In this document: positions 25,911 to 35,174 of the stretch, one piece after another | Numbering within the stretch: the stretch's first letter is position 1 | How the letters are laid out: each line of letters opens with the position of its first letter | Assembly (NCBI GenBank): GCA_964524185.1 | Contig: CAZGCI010000001.1 | Location: 33,803-97,802, forward strand | DNA length: 64,000 nucleotides | From: Thiohalocapsa sp964524185 | GTDB lineage: Bacteria; Pseudomonadota; Gammaproteobacteria; Chromatiales; Chromatiaceae | Direction of reading: 5' to 3' | Notes under the pieces: model-generated | Told to the model about the DNA's origin: nothing | The model's database searches: none | What the model saw: the letters and a program-made list of their open reading frames with translations, nothing else | Program-made: the position numbers and the translations under genes

Positions 25911-27266
25911 ATGACCAAGCATCGAACGGCGCCGTTGCTCGCCGCCTGCGCCATCGCACTCCTGCCCGTGCTGAGTTCCGCGGCGGACCTCTTGTCCGTC
26001 TACGACCTTGCTGTGGATAGCGATCCATCCCTGCGCGAGGCGGAGCAGACCCTGTTCGCGACGCGCGAGGTCAAGCCCCAGTCCCGGGCGTTGCTGTTGC
26101 CCAACTTCGGCGTCACGGGCGAGCTGGACTACCAGTCCGTCGACGCGTCCGGCAAAAGCGCGGCCGGCAGATTCAACCGCAGCGACGACTTCTCCACGCA
26201 GCGTGCCGCTGCGGTGGTGAACCAATCGGTCTACAACCGCGCCGACTGGGTGCGTCTGAGTCAGGCGGACGACACCATCGCCCAAGCCGAGGCCGAATAC
26301 CGAAACGCGCAGATCGATCTCATGGTTCGCGTGACTGAGGCCTACTTCGCAGTGCTGGAGGCGGCCGACCTCGTGCGCGTGCAGGAGGCCCTGGTGGCCG
26401 CCGACGAACGCCAGTTGGAGCAGTCCAAGCAGCGCTTCGAGGTGGGGCTCGTGGCCATCACCGACGTCAACGATAGCCAAGCGGCCTTCGACCGCTCCCG
26501 TGCCCAGCTCATCACCGGCGAGAACGCACTGAATAATGCCTGGGAGGCGCTGCGGCGGATTATCGGACCGGTATCTGTGCCCCTGGCGCGACTCGGCGAC
26601 CGGCTGCCGCTGGCGCCCCCAGAGCCCAACGACATCAACATCTGGGCGGAGACGGCCCTCGCCAACAACTACGCCATCATCGCCGCGCGGGAAGCGGCGG
26701 AGGCCGCGCGCAAGGACATCGAGATCGAGCGCTCCGGTTACTACCCGCGCGTCGATCTCCAGGCGGGCTACGACGTGAGCCGATCTGGTGCCGAGTTCAA
26801 CACTGATACGGATACGGGCTTCGTCGGCCTCTCGGTCAACGTACCCATCTATCAGGGCGGTGCGGTCGCTTCGCGCACTCGGCAGGCGGGGCACCAATTC
26901 CGCGCCGCGCAGGATCGCCTCGACCAGCGGCGCCGCGCCGTCGTCAACCAGGTGAAGGACGCTTTCCGTGGTATCACCTCCAGCATCAGCGACGTGCGCG
27001 CCCGTCAAGCGGCCATCGTCTCCGCGCGGAGCTCGTTGGAATCCACCCAGGCGGGCCTCGAGGTGGGCACCCGCACCCAGGTGGACGTCCTGAACGCCCA
27101 GCGCGCCCTGTTCCAGGCGGAGTTCGAATACCTATCCGCCCGCTACAACTACATTATCAATGGCGTGCGCCTCCACCAAGCCACCAGCACACTGACGCGC
27201 GATGTGCTGGCCAAGGGCAATGCATGGCTCACCGATACCGACGCGGTGCCGCCGCCGGCTTACTGA
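25911..27266 (+). CDS. tolC: TolC-family outer-membrane channel protein
   Basis: 451 residues from ATG 25911, with GAGAG 6 bases upstream. A signal peptide (APLLAACAIALLPVLSSAA) precedes the mature start ADLLSVYDLAVDSDPSLREAE, typical of TolC. The repeated coiled-coil helices appear twice (FEVGLVAITDVNDSQAAFDRSR and LEVGTRTQVDVLNAQRAL, each near the same point of the two halves). It forms the trimeric tunnel for type I secretion and efflux. It may serve the divergent ABC exporter or an RND pump; the RND gene in this window is broken. Confidence 0.94.
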   Translation: MTKHRTAPLLAACAIALLPVLSSAADLLSVYDLAVDSDPSLREAEQTLFATREVKPQSRALLLPNFGVTGELDYQSVDASGKSAAGRFNRSDDFSTQRAAAVVNQSVYNRADWVRLSQADDTIAQAEAEYRNAQIDLMVRVTEAYFAVLEAADLVRVQEALVAADERQLEQSKQRFEVGLVAITDVNDSQAAFDRSRAQLITGENALNNAWEALRRIIGPVSVPLARLGDRLPLAPPEPNDINIWAETALANNYAIIAAREAAEAARKDIEIERSGYYPRVDLQAGYDVSRSGAEFNTDTDTGFVGLSVNVPIYQGGAVASRTRQAGHQFRAAQDRLDQRRRAVVNQVKDAFRGITSSISDVRARQAAIVSARSSLESTQAGLEVGTRTQVDVLNAQRALFQAEFEYLSARYNYIINGVRLHQATSTLTRDVLAKGNAWLTDTDAVPPPAY

Positions 27267-27267
27267 A

Positions 27268-27292
27268 GTAGGGATGAGGGAGCGGTCCCTAC
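27268..27292 (+). terminator. Hairpin directly after tolC
   Basis: GTAGGGA at 27268-27274 pairs with TCCCTAC at 27286-27292 across an 11-base loop, starting two bases after the tolC stop. There is no T-run, so it may be a weak or Rho-assisted terminator. Confidence 0.45.
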
Positions 27293-27295
27293 GCG

Positions 27296-27496
27296 GCTTG
27301 ACCGCCCCAGATCTCTGCGGATGCGTCAGGTCTTCCACGCCGCGTCGTGTGTGAGACGCGAGCAGGGGGCGAGGCGCACGCAACGCCGACGCCAGGGATG
27401 CGTCGCCGCGCCTTGGCCCTGGCGAGTGAACGACCCGCTGGCGTGCCGGCGCTCCAGTCGCTCGTCGGCCTGGGACATCGCCTCGCGAGTCCCTTA
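27296..27496 (+). repeat. Dispersed intergenic repeat, copy A
   Basis: About 200 bases between tolC and aroC. Its left end GCTTGACCGCCCCAGAT is identical to the corresponding end of copy C (42843-43060, opposite strand). Its right part, 27428-27494, matches copy B (38434-38500) over 67 bases with about 11 differences, nearly all transitions. No gene is credible inside it. See the separate copies. Confidence 0.85.
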
Positions 27497-27545
27497 GGAG
27501 GCGACATGCGATCAAAACCGCACCGGGGTGACTCGTGCCCAATCT

Positions 27546-27566
27546 CCTAGCCCCTAGCCCCTAGCT
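27546..27566 (+). repeat. 7-base tandem repeat directly before aroC
   Basis: Three units of CCTAGCC (last one CCTAGCT) end 5 bases before the aroC ATG, where a ribosome-binding site would be expected. None is seen. Confidence 0.7.
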
Positions 27567-27571
27567 CACAA

Positions 27572-28687
27572 ATGTCAGGCAATTCCATCGGCAAATCTTT
27601 CGTGCTCACCAGCTTTGGTGAGAGCCACGGGCCGGCCATCGGCGGCATCGTCGACGGTTGTCCGCCGGGGCTGCCGCTGGCGGAGGCGGATCTGCAGCAT
27701 GACCTGAACCGGCGTCGGCCGGGCCAGTCTCGCCACACCACCCAGCGTCGTGAGGCAGACGCGGTGCGCATCCTGTCCGGTGTCTTCGAGGGCCGCACCA
27801 CCGGTGCCCCCATTGGGCTGTTGATCGAAAACGAGGACCAGCGGTCCAAGGACTACTCCGAGATTGCCGACAGGTTTCGCCCCGGCCACGCGGACTACAC
27901 CTACACCATGAAATACGGCCGCCGCGATTACCGCGGCGGGGGGCGCTCGTCGGCGCGGGAGACGGCGATCCGTGTCGCTGCCGGTGGCGTTGCTAAGTGC
28001 TGCCTGCGCGAGCTTGCCGGGGTCCGGGTTCGCGGGTACTTGTCCAAGCTCGGCCCCCTGACGACCAGCACGCCCGGCGCCGCCGGCTTCGACTGGGCGC
28101 AGGTCGATCAAAACGCGTTCTTCTGCCCGGACCCGGCCCGGGTCCAAGCGCTCGAGGAGTACATGGATGCGCTGCGCAAGTCTGGTGACTCCATCGGCGC
28201 AGAGGTGACGGTGATTGCCGAGGGCGTGCCCCCCGGGCTCGGTGAGCCTGTCTTCGACCGCCTCGACGCCGACATCGCCCATGCTTTGATGGGCATCAAC
28301 GCCGTCAAGGGTGTCGAGATCGGCGTTGGTTTCGCGGCCGTGGCACAACGGGGCACCGAGCACCGCGATGAGATGACCCCCGATGGCTTCCTGTCCAACA
28401 GCGCTGGCGGGGTGCTGGGCGGTATCTCGACGGGTCAGGAGATCATCGCCCGGTTGGCATTGAAGCCCACCAGCAGTATCCGGCTGCCCGGTCGCACCGT
28501 GGACTTGGGCGGCCGCGCGACGGAGGTGGTCACCAAGGGCCGCCATGACCCCTGCGTCGGCATCCGCGCCACGCCCATCGCCGAGGCCATGCTCGCGCTG
28601 GTGTTGGCGGACCACCTGCTCCGGCAACGTGCCCAAAATGCGCACGTGGTGCCGCCGCTCGCCCCCATCCCGCCCGGGCATCGCTGA
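27572..28687 (+). CDS. aroC: Chorismate synthase
   Basis: 371 residues starting MSGNSIGKSFVLTSFGESHG, the family signature, followed by RRRPGQSRHTTQRREADAV and later GRSSARETAIRVAAGGVAK. It makes chorismate from 5-enolpyruvylshikimate 3-phosphate using reduced FMN as catalyst, in the cytoplasm. The product feeds PabB (36895). The start codon sits behind a 7-base tandem repeat rather than a normal ribosome-binding site. A flanking MFS transporter gene follows after 98 bases. Confidence 0.97.
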   Translation: MSGNSIGKSFVLTSFGESHGPAIGGIVDGCPPGLPLAEADLQHDLNRRRPGQSRHTTQRREADAVRILSGVFEGRTTGAPIGLLIENEDQRSKDYSEIADRFRPGHADYTYTMKYGRRDYRGGGRSSARETAIRVAAGGVAKCCLRELAGVRVRGYLSKLGPLTTSTPGAAGFDWAQVDQNAFFCPDPARVQALEEYMDALRKSGDSIGAEVTVIAEGVPPGLGEPVFDRLDADIAHALMGINAVKGVEIGVGFAAVAQRGTEHRDEMTPDGFLSNSAGGVLGGISTGQEIIARLALKPTSSIRLPGRTVDLGGRATEVVTKGRHDPCVGIRATPIAEAMLALVLADHLLRQRAQNAHVVPPLAPIPPGHR

Positions 28688-28785
28688 GTCCGCGCCGCCG
28701 CCGTCGCGGCGCCCGTCAGACAGCATCGCTGCCCAGTCGCTTTGCCTCTGCCCGGCCCTGACGCTCCCCGGACAGGCCCTGGTCG

Positions 28786-29922
28786 ATGCCCTACGCACGC
28801 CTTTCCAGCTACTACTTCTTCTACTTCGCGGCCCTCGGTGCCCTTGTGCCGTATTGGGGGCCGTATCTGCTTGAACGTGGCTTCGCGCCGGCGGGTATCG
28901 GTGCACTGATGGCCGTTCTGATGGGCACCAAGATCGTCGCGCCCAACCTCTGGGGCGCGCTAGCGGATCGCGCCGGCGCGCGGATGTCCGTGGTGCGCCT
29001 CGGCGCACTGCTGGCGATGGTTTGTGTCATCCCGGTGTTCTGGGCCGACGGTTTCTGGACCATGGCCCTGGTGATGGCGGCCTTCAGCTTCTTCTGGAAC
29101 GCGCCGTTGCCGCTTGTGGAGGCGGTGACCCTAAACCACCTCGGCTCGCACGTGACCCGCTACGCCGGGGTGCGGGTTTGGGGTAGCCTAGGCTTCATCG
29201 TCACCGTCCTGTTGCTGGGCTGGTGGCAGGAGTGGGCGGGCAGTGCGGTGGTGCCCCTCACCGTGCTGCTGCTCTTCGGCGGGGTCTTGTTGGCCTCGCT
29301 CCTCATTCCAGATTGCGGACAAGTCCAAGCTGAGCATGCGACGCTGCGGCTGCGCCGGCTGCTGGTGCGACCGGACATCCTGGCGTTGCTCGCCGCCTGT
29401 CTGTTGATGCAGGCAAGCCACGGCGCCTATTACGCCTTTTATTCCATTCACCTGCAGGCAAACGGCTATAGCGACACGCTCGTCGGCGCCCTCTGGGCGC
29501 TCGGGGTCGGCATGGAGGTGCTGGTGTTCATCAACATGCACCGATTGCTGGCGCGCTTCGGCGCCCGCTGCCTGCTGCTGGTGAGCCTGGGGTTGGCCAT
29601 GCTGCGGTGGCTGCTGATCGGCGCCTTTGTGGACCTACTGGCCGTACAGCTCATTGCGCAAGGCCTGCACGCGGCCACCTTCGGGGCCTTTCACGCCTCC
29701 GCCATCCATTTGACGCATCACTACTTTACGGGCCGAACCCAGGGACGCGGCCAGGCGCTCTACAACAGCGTGAGCTTCGGCATCGGCGGCGCCATGGGTA
29801 GCCTGATCGCCGGCTCGCTGTGGGCGAGCGCTGGGGCCCTTGCTACCTATGCGGTGGCGTCTGGACTCGCCGCACTGGGGTTCTTGGCCGCGCTATTCGT
29901 GGATCGGCAACGCCGGTACTGA
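28786..29922 (+). CDS. MFS transporter, HcaT/LacY-like family
   Basis: 378 residues with about 12 transmembrane helices. The start SSYYFFYFAALGALVPYWGPYL and the loop GALADRAGARM (the MFS motif between helices 2 and 3), then TRYAGVRVWGSLGFIV, are typical of the MFS_1-like family that includes the E. coli 3-phenylpropionate transporter HcaT and nucleoside transporters. The substrate cannot be inferred. It is shorter than most MFS proteins by about 20 residues but complete. It stands between aroC and the glycogen cluster. Confidence 0.85.
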   Translation: MPYARLSSYYFFYFAALGALVPYWGPYLLERGFAPAGIGALMAVLMGTKIVAPNLWGALADRAGARMSVVRLGALLAMVCVIPVFWADGFWTMALVMAAFSFFWNAPLPLVEAVTLNHLGSHVTRYAGVRVWGSLGFIVTVLLLGWWQEWAGSAVVPLTVLLLFGGVLLASLLIPDCGQVQAEHATLRLRRLLVRPDILALLAACLLMQASHGAYYAFYSIHLQANGYSDTLVGALWALGVGMEVLVFINMHRLLARFGARCLLLVSLGLAMLRWLLIGAFVDLLAVQLIAQGLHAATFGAFHASAIHLTHHYFTGRTQGRGQALYNSVSFGIGGAMGSLIAGSLWASAGALATYAVASGLAALGFLAALFVDRQRRY

Positions 29923-30020
29923 TGCAGCCCCGCCTCGCCCCTTTGCGCGAACGCGACACCGGCGCAGGCGCGAGCGCAGCTCGCGGCGCCGTTGTGCCCG
30001 CGGACTGCAATGGGCTGCCC

Positions 30021-30070
30021 AGCCCAGCCCAGCTCAGCCCAGCTCAGCCCAGCTCACCCCAGCCCTGCCT
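30021..30070 (+). repeat. 10-base tandem repeat upstream of glgX
   Basis: About five units of AGCTCAGCCC (first and last degenerate) lie 47 to 96 bases before the glgX ATG. The 10-base period equals about one helical turn. Confidence 0.8.
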
Positions 30071-30116
30071 AGCCGCAGACCCGTCTAACTTAGTCCAGCA
30101 GCTCCCGCTCCGCCCC

Positions 30117-32177
30117 ATGACCCAGACCTACGCCGTGCGGCCCGGTCGCCGGTATCCGCCCGGCGCCAGTATCAATGACCAAGGCATCAATTTCTCGCTC
30201 TACAGCCGGCACGCCACCGCCGCCACGCTGCTCCTCTATGCCCCAGGGGCCGACGCGCCGCTGCAGGTGATTGAGCTGGACCCGGAGGTGAACCACACCT
30301 TCTTCAGCTGGCACGTCGAGGTGGTGGACCTGCCGCCGGGCACTCGCTACGCCTGGCGCCTCGACGGCCCCTGGGATCCAAAGCGCACCGGTTGGCGGTA
30401 CGACCCGCGCGTGGAGCTGCTCGATCCCTGGGCGCGGGCCCTGGACACCAGCCATTGGGACCGTGCGCAACGCTGCGGCGAAGGGCCGCGGCCCGGGGAC
30501 AGCATCCGCGGCGTAGTGTTGGCGGACCCCTACGACTGGGAGGGCGATGAGCCGCTGCCCATGCCCTCCGAGGACATGGTCATCTACGAGCTGCACGTCG
30601 GCGGCTTCACTGCCCACCCGAGCGCCCGCGTCGCACACCCGGGCAGCTTCGCCGGCGTGACCGAGAAGATCCCGCACTTACAGCGCCTTGGCATTACCCA
30701 CGTGGAGCTTATGCCGGTGATGGCCTTCGACCCGCGCGATGTGCCGCCGGACACCGGGGCGGCGGGGCTGACCAACTTCTGGGGCTACAGCACCCACGGC
30801 TTCTTCGCACCCCATCCGGGTTTCTGCGTCGGTGCGCCGGAGGCGCATCGGCGGGAGTTCCGGGACATGGTCAGGGCCTTACATCGCGCTGGTATCGGCG
30901 TGTTGCTGGACGTGGTGTTCAATCACACCGCCGAGGGCGGTGTCGGGGGGCCGACGATCCACTTCAAAGGCCTCGGCAATGAGACCTTCTACATGCTGGA
31001 CCCCGCCGACCGCGGCCGGTATCTCGACTTCACCGGCTGCGGCAATACGGTCAACGCCAACCACCCCTTCGTTGCCCGCTACATTATCGACTGCCTGGAG
31101 TACTGGGTGCGCGAGATGCATGTGGACGGTTTCCGCTTCGATCTCGCCAGTGCCCTAGCCCGCGATGCCCATGGTGTGCCGCTGGAGCACCCGCCGGTGC
31201 TTTGGGGCATCGAGCTCTCGGATGTGCTCGCCGGCACCAAGATCATCGCCGAGGCTTGGGACGCCGCGGGCCTTTACCATGTCGGCAGCTTTCCGGGCTA
31301 TCGCTGGATGGAGTGGAACGGCCGCTATCGGGACAACCTGCGCGCCGCCGTGCGCGGCGATCCCGGTCAGGTGGCGGAGCTCGCCACGCGCATGGCCGGC
31401 AGCAGCGACCTCTACCAGGGCAACCTGCGCCACCCCATCAACAGCATCAACTTCGTCACCTGCCACGACGGCTTCACGCTTGCCGACCTCGTCGCCTACA
31501 ACCACAAGCACAATCATGCCAATCAGGAAGGCAACCGCGATGGCTGCGAGCACAACCTGAGCTGGAACTGCGGCGTTGAGGGCGACACCGACGACCCAGC
31601 GGTGCGAGCGCTGCGCCGCCGCCAGGCGAAGAATTTTTTGACCGTCTTGCTGCTCAGCCAGGGTATCCCGATGCTGACGGCCGGTGATGAATTCCTCCGC
31701 ACTGCTGGCGGTAATAACAACACCTGGTGCCAGGACAACCCCACCGGTTGGCTCGACTGGGGTCTCGCTGAGACCAATGCCGATATGCTGCGCTTCACCG
31801 GCGGGCTGACGGCGCTGCGCATGCGCCACCCCAGCCTGCGCCGACGCCACTTCCTGCGCGACGGCGACATCCAGTGGCAGTCCCTGGACGGCGGCGCCCC
31901 CGCCTGGGACGACCCTGCGTGCCGCGAGCTTGCATTCACCCTGCGTGGTCGGACCGACAGCGAGCCGCCGCTGCACGTGCTGATGAACTTCGGCGCCAGG
32001 GAGCGGACCTGCCTGCTGCCGGGCCCGGCGCACGGGTGGCGTTGGGCCATCGCCGTGGACACCGGCGCGCGGTCGCCGCGCGACCTCATCGAGCGCGAGG
32101 CGCAGCGCACCATTGGTGCGCGACGTTGGCGGCTGGGGGCGCGGAGCATCCTCGTGCTGGAGGGACATGCCCGCTGA
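30117..32177 (+). CDS. glgX: Glycogen debranching enzyme GlgX
   Basis: 686 residues from ATG 30117 (MTQTYAVRPGRRYPPGAS); the frame is open further upstream through the tandem repeat but without homology. A CBM48 domain at about 15-110 is followed by a GH13 barrel with DVVFNHTAEGG, the nucleophile Asp in GFRFDLASAL, the acid Glu in IIAEAWDAAG, and FVTCHDGFTL. GlgX removes alpha-1,6-linked short chains left by phosphorylase on glycogen. It opens the glycogen cluster glgX, GH57, DUF4912, glgA. Confidence 0.95.
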   Translation: MTQTYAVRPGRRYPPGASINDQGINFSLYSRHATAATLLLYAPGADAPLQVIELDPEVNHTFFSWHVEVVDLPPGTRYAWRLDGPWDPKRTGWRYDPRVELLDPWARALDTSHWDRAQRCGEGPRPGDSIRGVVLADPYDWEGDEPLPMPSEDMVIYELHVGGFTAHPSARVAHPGSFAGVTEKIPHLQRLGITHVELMPVMAFDPRDVPPDTGAAGLTNFWGYSTHGFFAPHPGFCVGAPEAHRREFRDMVRALHRAGIGVLLDVVFNHTAEGGVGGPTIHFKGLGNETFYMLDPADRGRYLDFTGCGNTVNANHPFVARYIIDCLEYWVREMHVDGFRFDLASALARDAHGVPLEHPPVLWGIELSDVLAGTKIIAEAWDAAGLYHVGSFPGYRWMEWNGRYRDNLRAAVRGDPGQVAELATRMAGSSDLYQGNLRHPINSINFVTCHDGFTLADLVAYNHKHNHANQEGNRDGCEHNLSWNCGVEGDTDDPAVRALRRRQAKNFLTVLLLSQGIPMLTAGDEFLRTAGGNNNTWCQDNPTGWLDWGLAETNADMLRFTGGLTALRMRHPSLRRRHFLRDGDIQWQSLDGGAPAWDDPACRELAFTLRGRTDSEPPLHVLMNFGARERTCLLPGPAHGWRWAIAVDTGARSPRDLIEREAQRTIGARRWRLGARSILVLEGHAR

Positions 32178-32394
32178 CCCGCGATCACGGAGCAAACCCC
32201 TTGGTCGAGCGCGGTACGCCCGTGTCTGTTGGCCCCCGGCGGCTGCTGCGCTCGCACCCGTTCGGTGGACGGGCCGGCGGCCGACAGTCGCCTTCCCCTA
32301 AGCCCGCGCATGCCCCCGTGGGGCGGCAAGCTCGCCAACCGCGCGCCGGATCGGGCACAATTCCCCGCTGGCCTCCCTGTATTTCGGCGCCACA

Positions 32395-33807
32395 ATGCTG
32401 GCCACCAACATTTCCCACGCGCTCGGCTTGCATCTGCATCAGCCTCCGGGCAATCTGGCCCTTCTGATCGATGCCAACCCTCGGGAAGCCGAGCAGATCA
32501 TCCGCTGCTATGAACGCCCGCCGCGTTTTGCGCGGCAGTACGCCGATGTCGGGCATCTGCACGTCGGCTTCTCAGGCATTCTATTGGAGCAATTGCTGAA
32601 TCCCGAGGTTGTTGACCGTTATCGCCACATCATCGACATCCCGGCAATGCTCGATGCCTATCGCAATGCGCCGAATATCGAGCTGATCGGTATGGGCTAC
32701 TTCCATCCCATCTTCCCGCTGATTCCGCCTGCCGACTGGGAGGAACAGCTGTGCAGCGGTCGTGAGCTGATGGTCGAAGTTTTTGGCCGGGCGCCGCGGG
32801 GCTTCTGGCCGCCTGAGATGGCCTTCTCTATGGAGCTGATTCCGGCCCTGGTGCGCGCTGGCTATGAGTACGTTGTGGTGGACGGCGTCCATGTGCACCC
32901 TGAGGATGGCGTCAGCGATGTCTTCCGCCCCTACCTCGCCGGTGACGGAGACACCTGCATCACCGTTGTGCCGCGCGACCGCGACCTGTCCAGCGCCCAG
33001 GAGAGTGGTCTGGACGCCAGTTGGTTCGCGCACGAAGTGACGCACCGCTGTCGCTTCTCGCCGCGCCCGGAGGAGCCCAGACTCTGCACGACTTGGTCCG
33101 ACGGGGAGAATGGCGGCTGGTTCCGCCAGACGCCGGAAGACGCTGGCTTCTTCGGCCACTACTTCTCGCCCTACATGGAGCACGTGCGCGGCGGCGACTA
33201 TCCGATTCGACCGGTGGCACTCAGCGACTACCTAGCCTCCCACCCCGCCCGTGCGCGCGCGCATGTGCAGACCGGTGCCTGGGATGTTGGCGCCACATCG
33301 GGGTACGATCTCAGCCAGTGGGCGGGCTCGCCGCGGCAGCGCGACGCTGCTGAAACCGTAGGTGACCTGAGTCGCCGCTGGTGGGCGCTCAAGTCGGCTG
33401 CCAAAGCGCCCGTCGAGGCGCTCAGCCGCGCCCGCCGCCTGGTGCTAGAGGCGCAGACGAGCTGCTACCTGTTCTGGGGCGATGACTGGCTGCCTAAGCT
33501 GGCGGCGCTCACCGATGCCGCTGCCGAGCGCATCGAAGCCCTGGAGGCGCCCGTGGCGGATACGGAAACCCCCGCTGAGGAGGCGGGGCAGATGCCGGCA
33601 ACCGAGGCGCCCAAGGATCGGACCTCGCACCAGCCGACACATCAGGAAGGGGCGCCCAACGCGCAGGCGAAAGCGACGACGACTGAGCCGACGACGGTGC
33701 TGCCTGCGCGCATGCCAGGCAAGTCAGCCGAAGCGGAGTCGGGCACCAGCCGCAGGGGCAAGACTGGCGCCGCGGCGACAGAGAAGGCGCCAGGGAGCGG
33801 GCGCTGA
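32395..33807 (+). CDS. Glycoside hydrolase family 57 protein
   Basis: 470 residues. The start has LGLHLHQPPGNL (GH57 motif 1) and the catalytic nucleophile motif FWPPEMAFS with E141. GH57 enzymes act on alpha-glucans as 4-alpha-glucanotransferases, branching enzymes or amylases; the exact activity cannot be assigned. The catalytic part ends near residue 380. The last 85 residues are low-complexity, rich in Ala, Pro, Thr, Glu and Lys, and probably disordered. It lies between glgX and glgA, which supports a role in glycogen metabolism. No signal peptide is present. Confidence 0.88.
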   Translation: MLATNISHALGLHLHQPPGNLALLIDANPREAEQIIRCYERPPRFARQYADVGHLHVGFSGILLEQLLNPEVVDRYRHIIDIPAMLDAYRNAPNIELIGMGYFHPIFPLIPPADWEEQLCSGRELMVEVFGRAPRGFWPPEMAFSMELIPALVRAGYEYVVVDGVHVHPEDGVSDVFRPYLAGDGDTCITVVPRDRDLSSAQESGLDASWFAHEVTHRCRFSPRPEEPRLCTTWSDGENGGWFRQTPEDAGFFGHYFSPYMEHVRGGDYPIRPVALSDYLASHPARARAHVQTGAWDVGATSGYDLSQWAGSPRQRDAAETVGDLSRRWWALKSAAKAPVEALSRARRLVLEAQTSCYLFWGDDWLPKLAALTDAAAERIEALEAPVADTETPAEEAGQMPATEAPKDRTSHQPTHQEGAPNAQAKATTTEPTTVLPARMPGKSAEAESGTSRRGKTGAAATEKAPGSGR

Positions 33808-33846
33808 GCGTGCACGGCTGCTCCCCCTGTCGCAGCGCATGCCGCC

Positions 33847-34971
33847 GTGAGCAATGACCGCGGTGGGGGCGCAGCGCCCGCCACGCCGACAGACCCCAGC
33901 CTGGCCAGCCCTGGCCATGATGGGGCCACCAGCACCGCGGCGTTTCCGGAGACAGTCGTTGGCACCCGCCTGGTGCTTTACCAGACCGAAGACGGTGCGG
34001 TAGACCTGCGCTGGCATATCGACCCAGCCGACATCGCCCAGGCGCGTGCCGCCTTCGGCACGACGGAAGCGCATCCGGTGCTGCGGCTGCACCGCCTCGG
34101 CACCGCCGGCGACAACCAGCCCCTCGCCGATGCGGACCTGGGCGACGACAGGGATGCCGAGGGCGGTCTGGCGCATTACGCTGCGCCGGATGCCGAGGGT
34201 CTGCTGCAAGCCGAGATCGGGCTCACCAGCGATGACGGTGGCTGGCTTCTGATTGCCCGCTCCAACGGCTTGCCGGCGGCCGCAGCCGTCGGCGTCGACT
34301 TCCTTAAGGCCCCCGGCCCGACCGTCGACCCGACCGCGGAAGACCCGCAGGACGGCGGCAACCCCGATGACGGACCCCAGACGCCGCCGCTGCGCTTGAA
34401 GCCCGAGTTCCCACTGGTGGAGCCCGTCTACTCCGAACGAGCGCGATCCGCCCCGCCCGACTCCGCCGCACCGGTGGCTGTTGGGGGCCACACACCGGTC
34501 GCGCCGGCGCTCAGGGCGCACAATCGTCACGGCATGGACCTGAGCCTCGGCGCTGTGCAGCAGCACACCGACCTGGCGGCGCTCGGCATCGGGCTGCCGG
34601 GTACAGCAGATGCATCGCCGCCCCCAGGCGGCGTGGTTCCGCGGCTGGCGCCGCGCCCGCCGCAACCCCCGCAGATTGCCGACACGAGCCGCAATGCTGC
34701 AAACAGCCACAGGCCCGAGGCCCAGGTGCCGCTGCCGGGTAGTGGTCCGCTACGCCCGCAGGCAGATGGGGCGAGCCTGCACGCCGAGCTCGTGGTCCAC
34801 GGCAGTGCCCCGCCGTACACCCTCCTGGACCTGGGTGGGCATGCCTACCGCGTTGGACCGGGCGGGCGCTTCGTGCTGCACATCCCCATCGGGGAGCATC
34901 AGGTCATCATGCGCGTGCTGGCGGCACTGCCCAGGCTGCCGGTGGCGCCCCGCGACGACGCCACGGGCTAG
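33847..34971 (+). CDS. DUF4912-domain protein in the glycogen cluster
   Basis: 374 residues. Residues about 38-145 look like DUF4912: LVLYQTEDGAVDLRWHIDP, HPVLRLHRLG, and then GLLQAEIGL followed by DGGWLLIARSNGL. The middle (about 155-300) is Pro/Ala-rich and probably disordered. A second folded part at the end (PPYTLLDLGGHAYRVGPGG) has an immunoglobulin-like strand pattern. The function of DUF4912 is unknown. The gene is placed between GH57 and glgA, so a carbohydrate-binding or regulatory role is a guess. No signal peptide. Confidence 0.65.
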   Translation: MSNDRGGGAAPATPTDPSLASPGHDGATSTAAFPETVVGTRLVLYQTEDGAVDLRWHIDPADIAQARAAFGTTEAHPVLRLHRLGTAGDNQPLADADLGDDRDAEGGLAHYAAPDAEGLLQAEIGLTSDDGGWLLIARSNGLPAAAAVGVDFLKAPGPTVDPTAEDPQDGGNPDDGPQTPPLRLKPEFPLVEPVYSERARSAPPDSAAPVAVGGHTPVAPALRAHNRHGMDLSLGAVQQHTDLAALGIGLPGTADASPPPGGVVPRLAPRPPQPPQIADTSRNAANSHRPEAQVPLPGSGPLRPQADGASLHAELVVHGSAPPYTLLDLGGHAYRVGPGGRFVLHIPIGEHQVIMRVLAALPRLPVAPRDDATG

Positions 34972-35048
34972 GTCGATGGCGACTGGGTGCGACCGCTAAC
35001 GCGACCGAGGCGCTGCAGTCGCTTCGGCAGGTCTGACGACGCGGTGCG

Positions 35049-35054
35049 TATAAT
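35049..35054 (+). promoter_or_regulatory. Candidate -10 box for glgA
   Basis: A perfect TATAAT lies 121 bases upstream of the glgA ATG. No good -35 is present at 16-19 bases; TTCGGC lies 20 bases upstream. It may give glgA an independent promoter with a leader of about 110 bases. Confidence 0.45.
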
Positions 35055-35174
35055 CCGACGCAGTATCGGTCCGTTCCGTCCGTCCCGCTGCCGGCCGGAT
35101 TTGTGCGCCACCCCGTTCGGGCCGTCCACACCGTGAGTCGGTCGCGGACCACCGGCACCAGCCAAGGACTCCCT

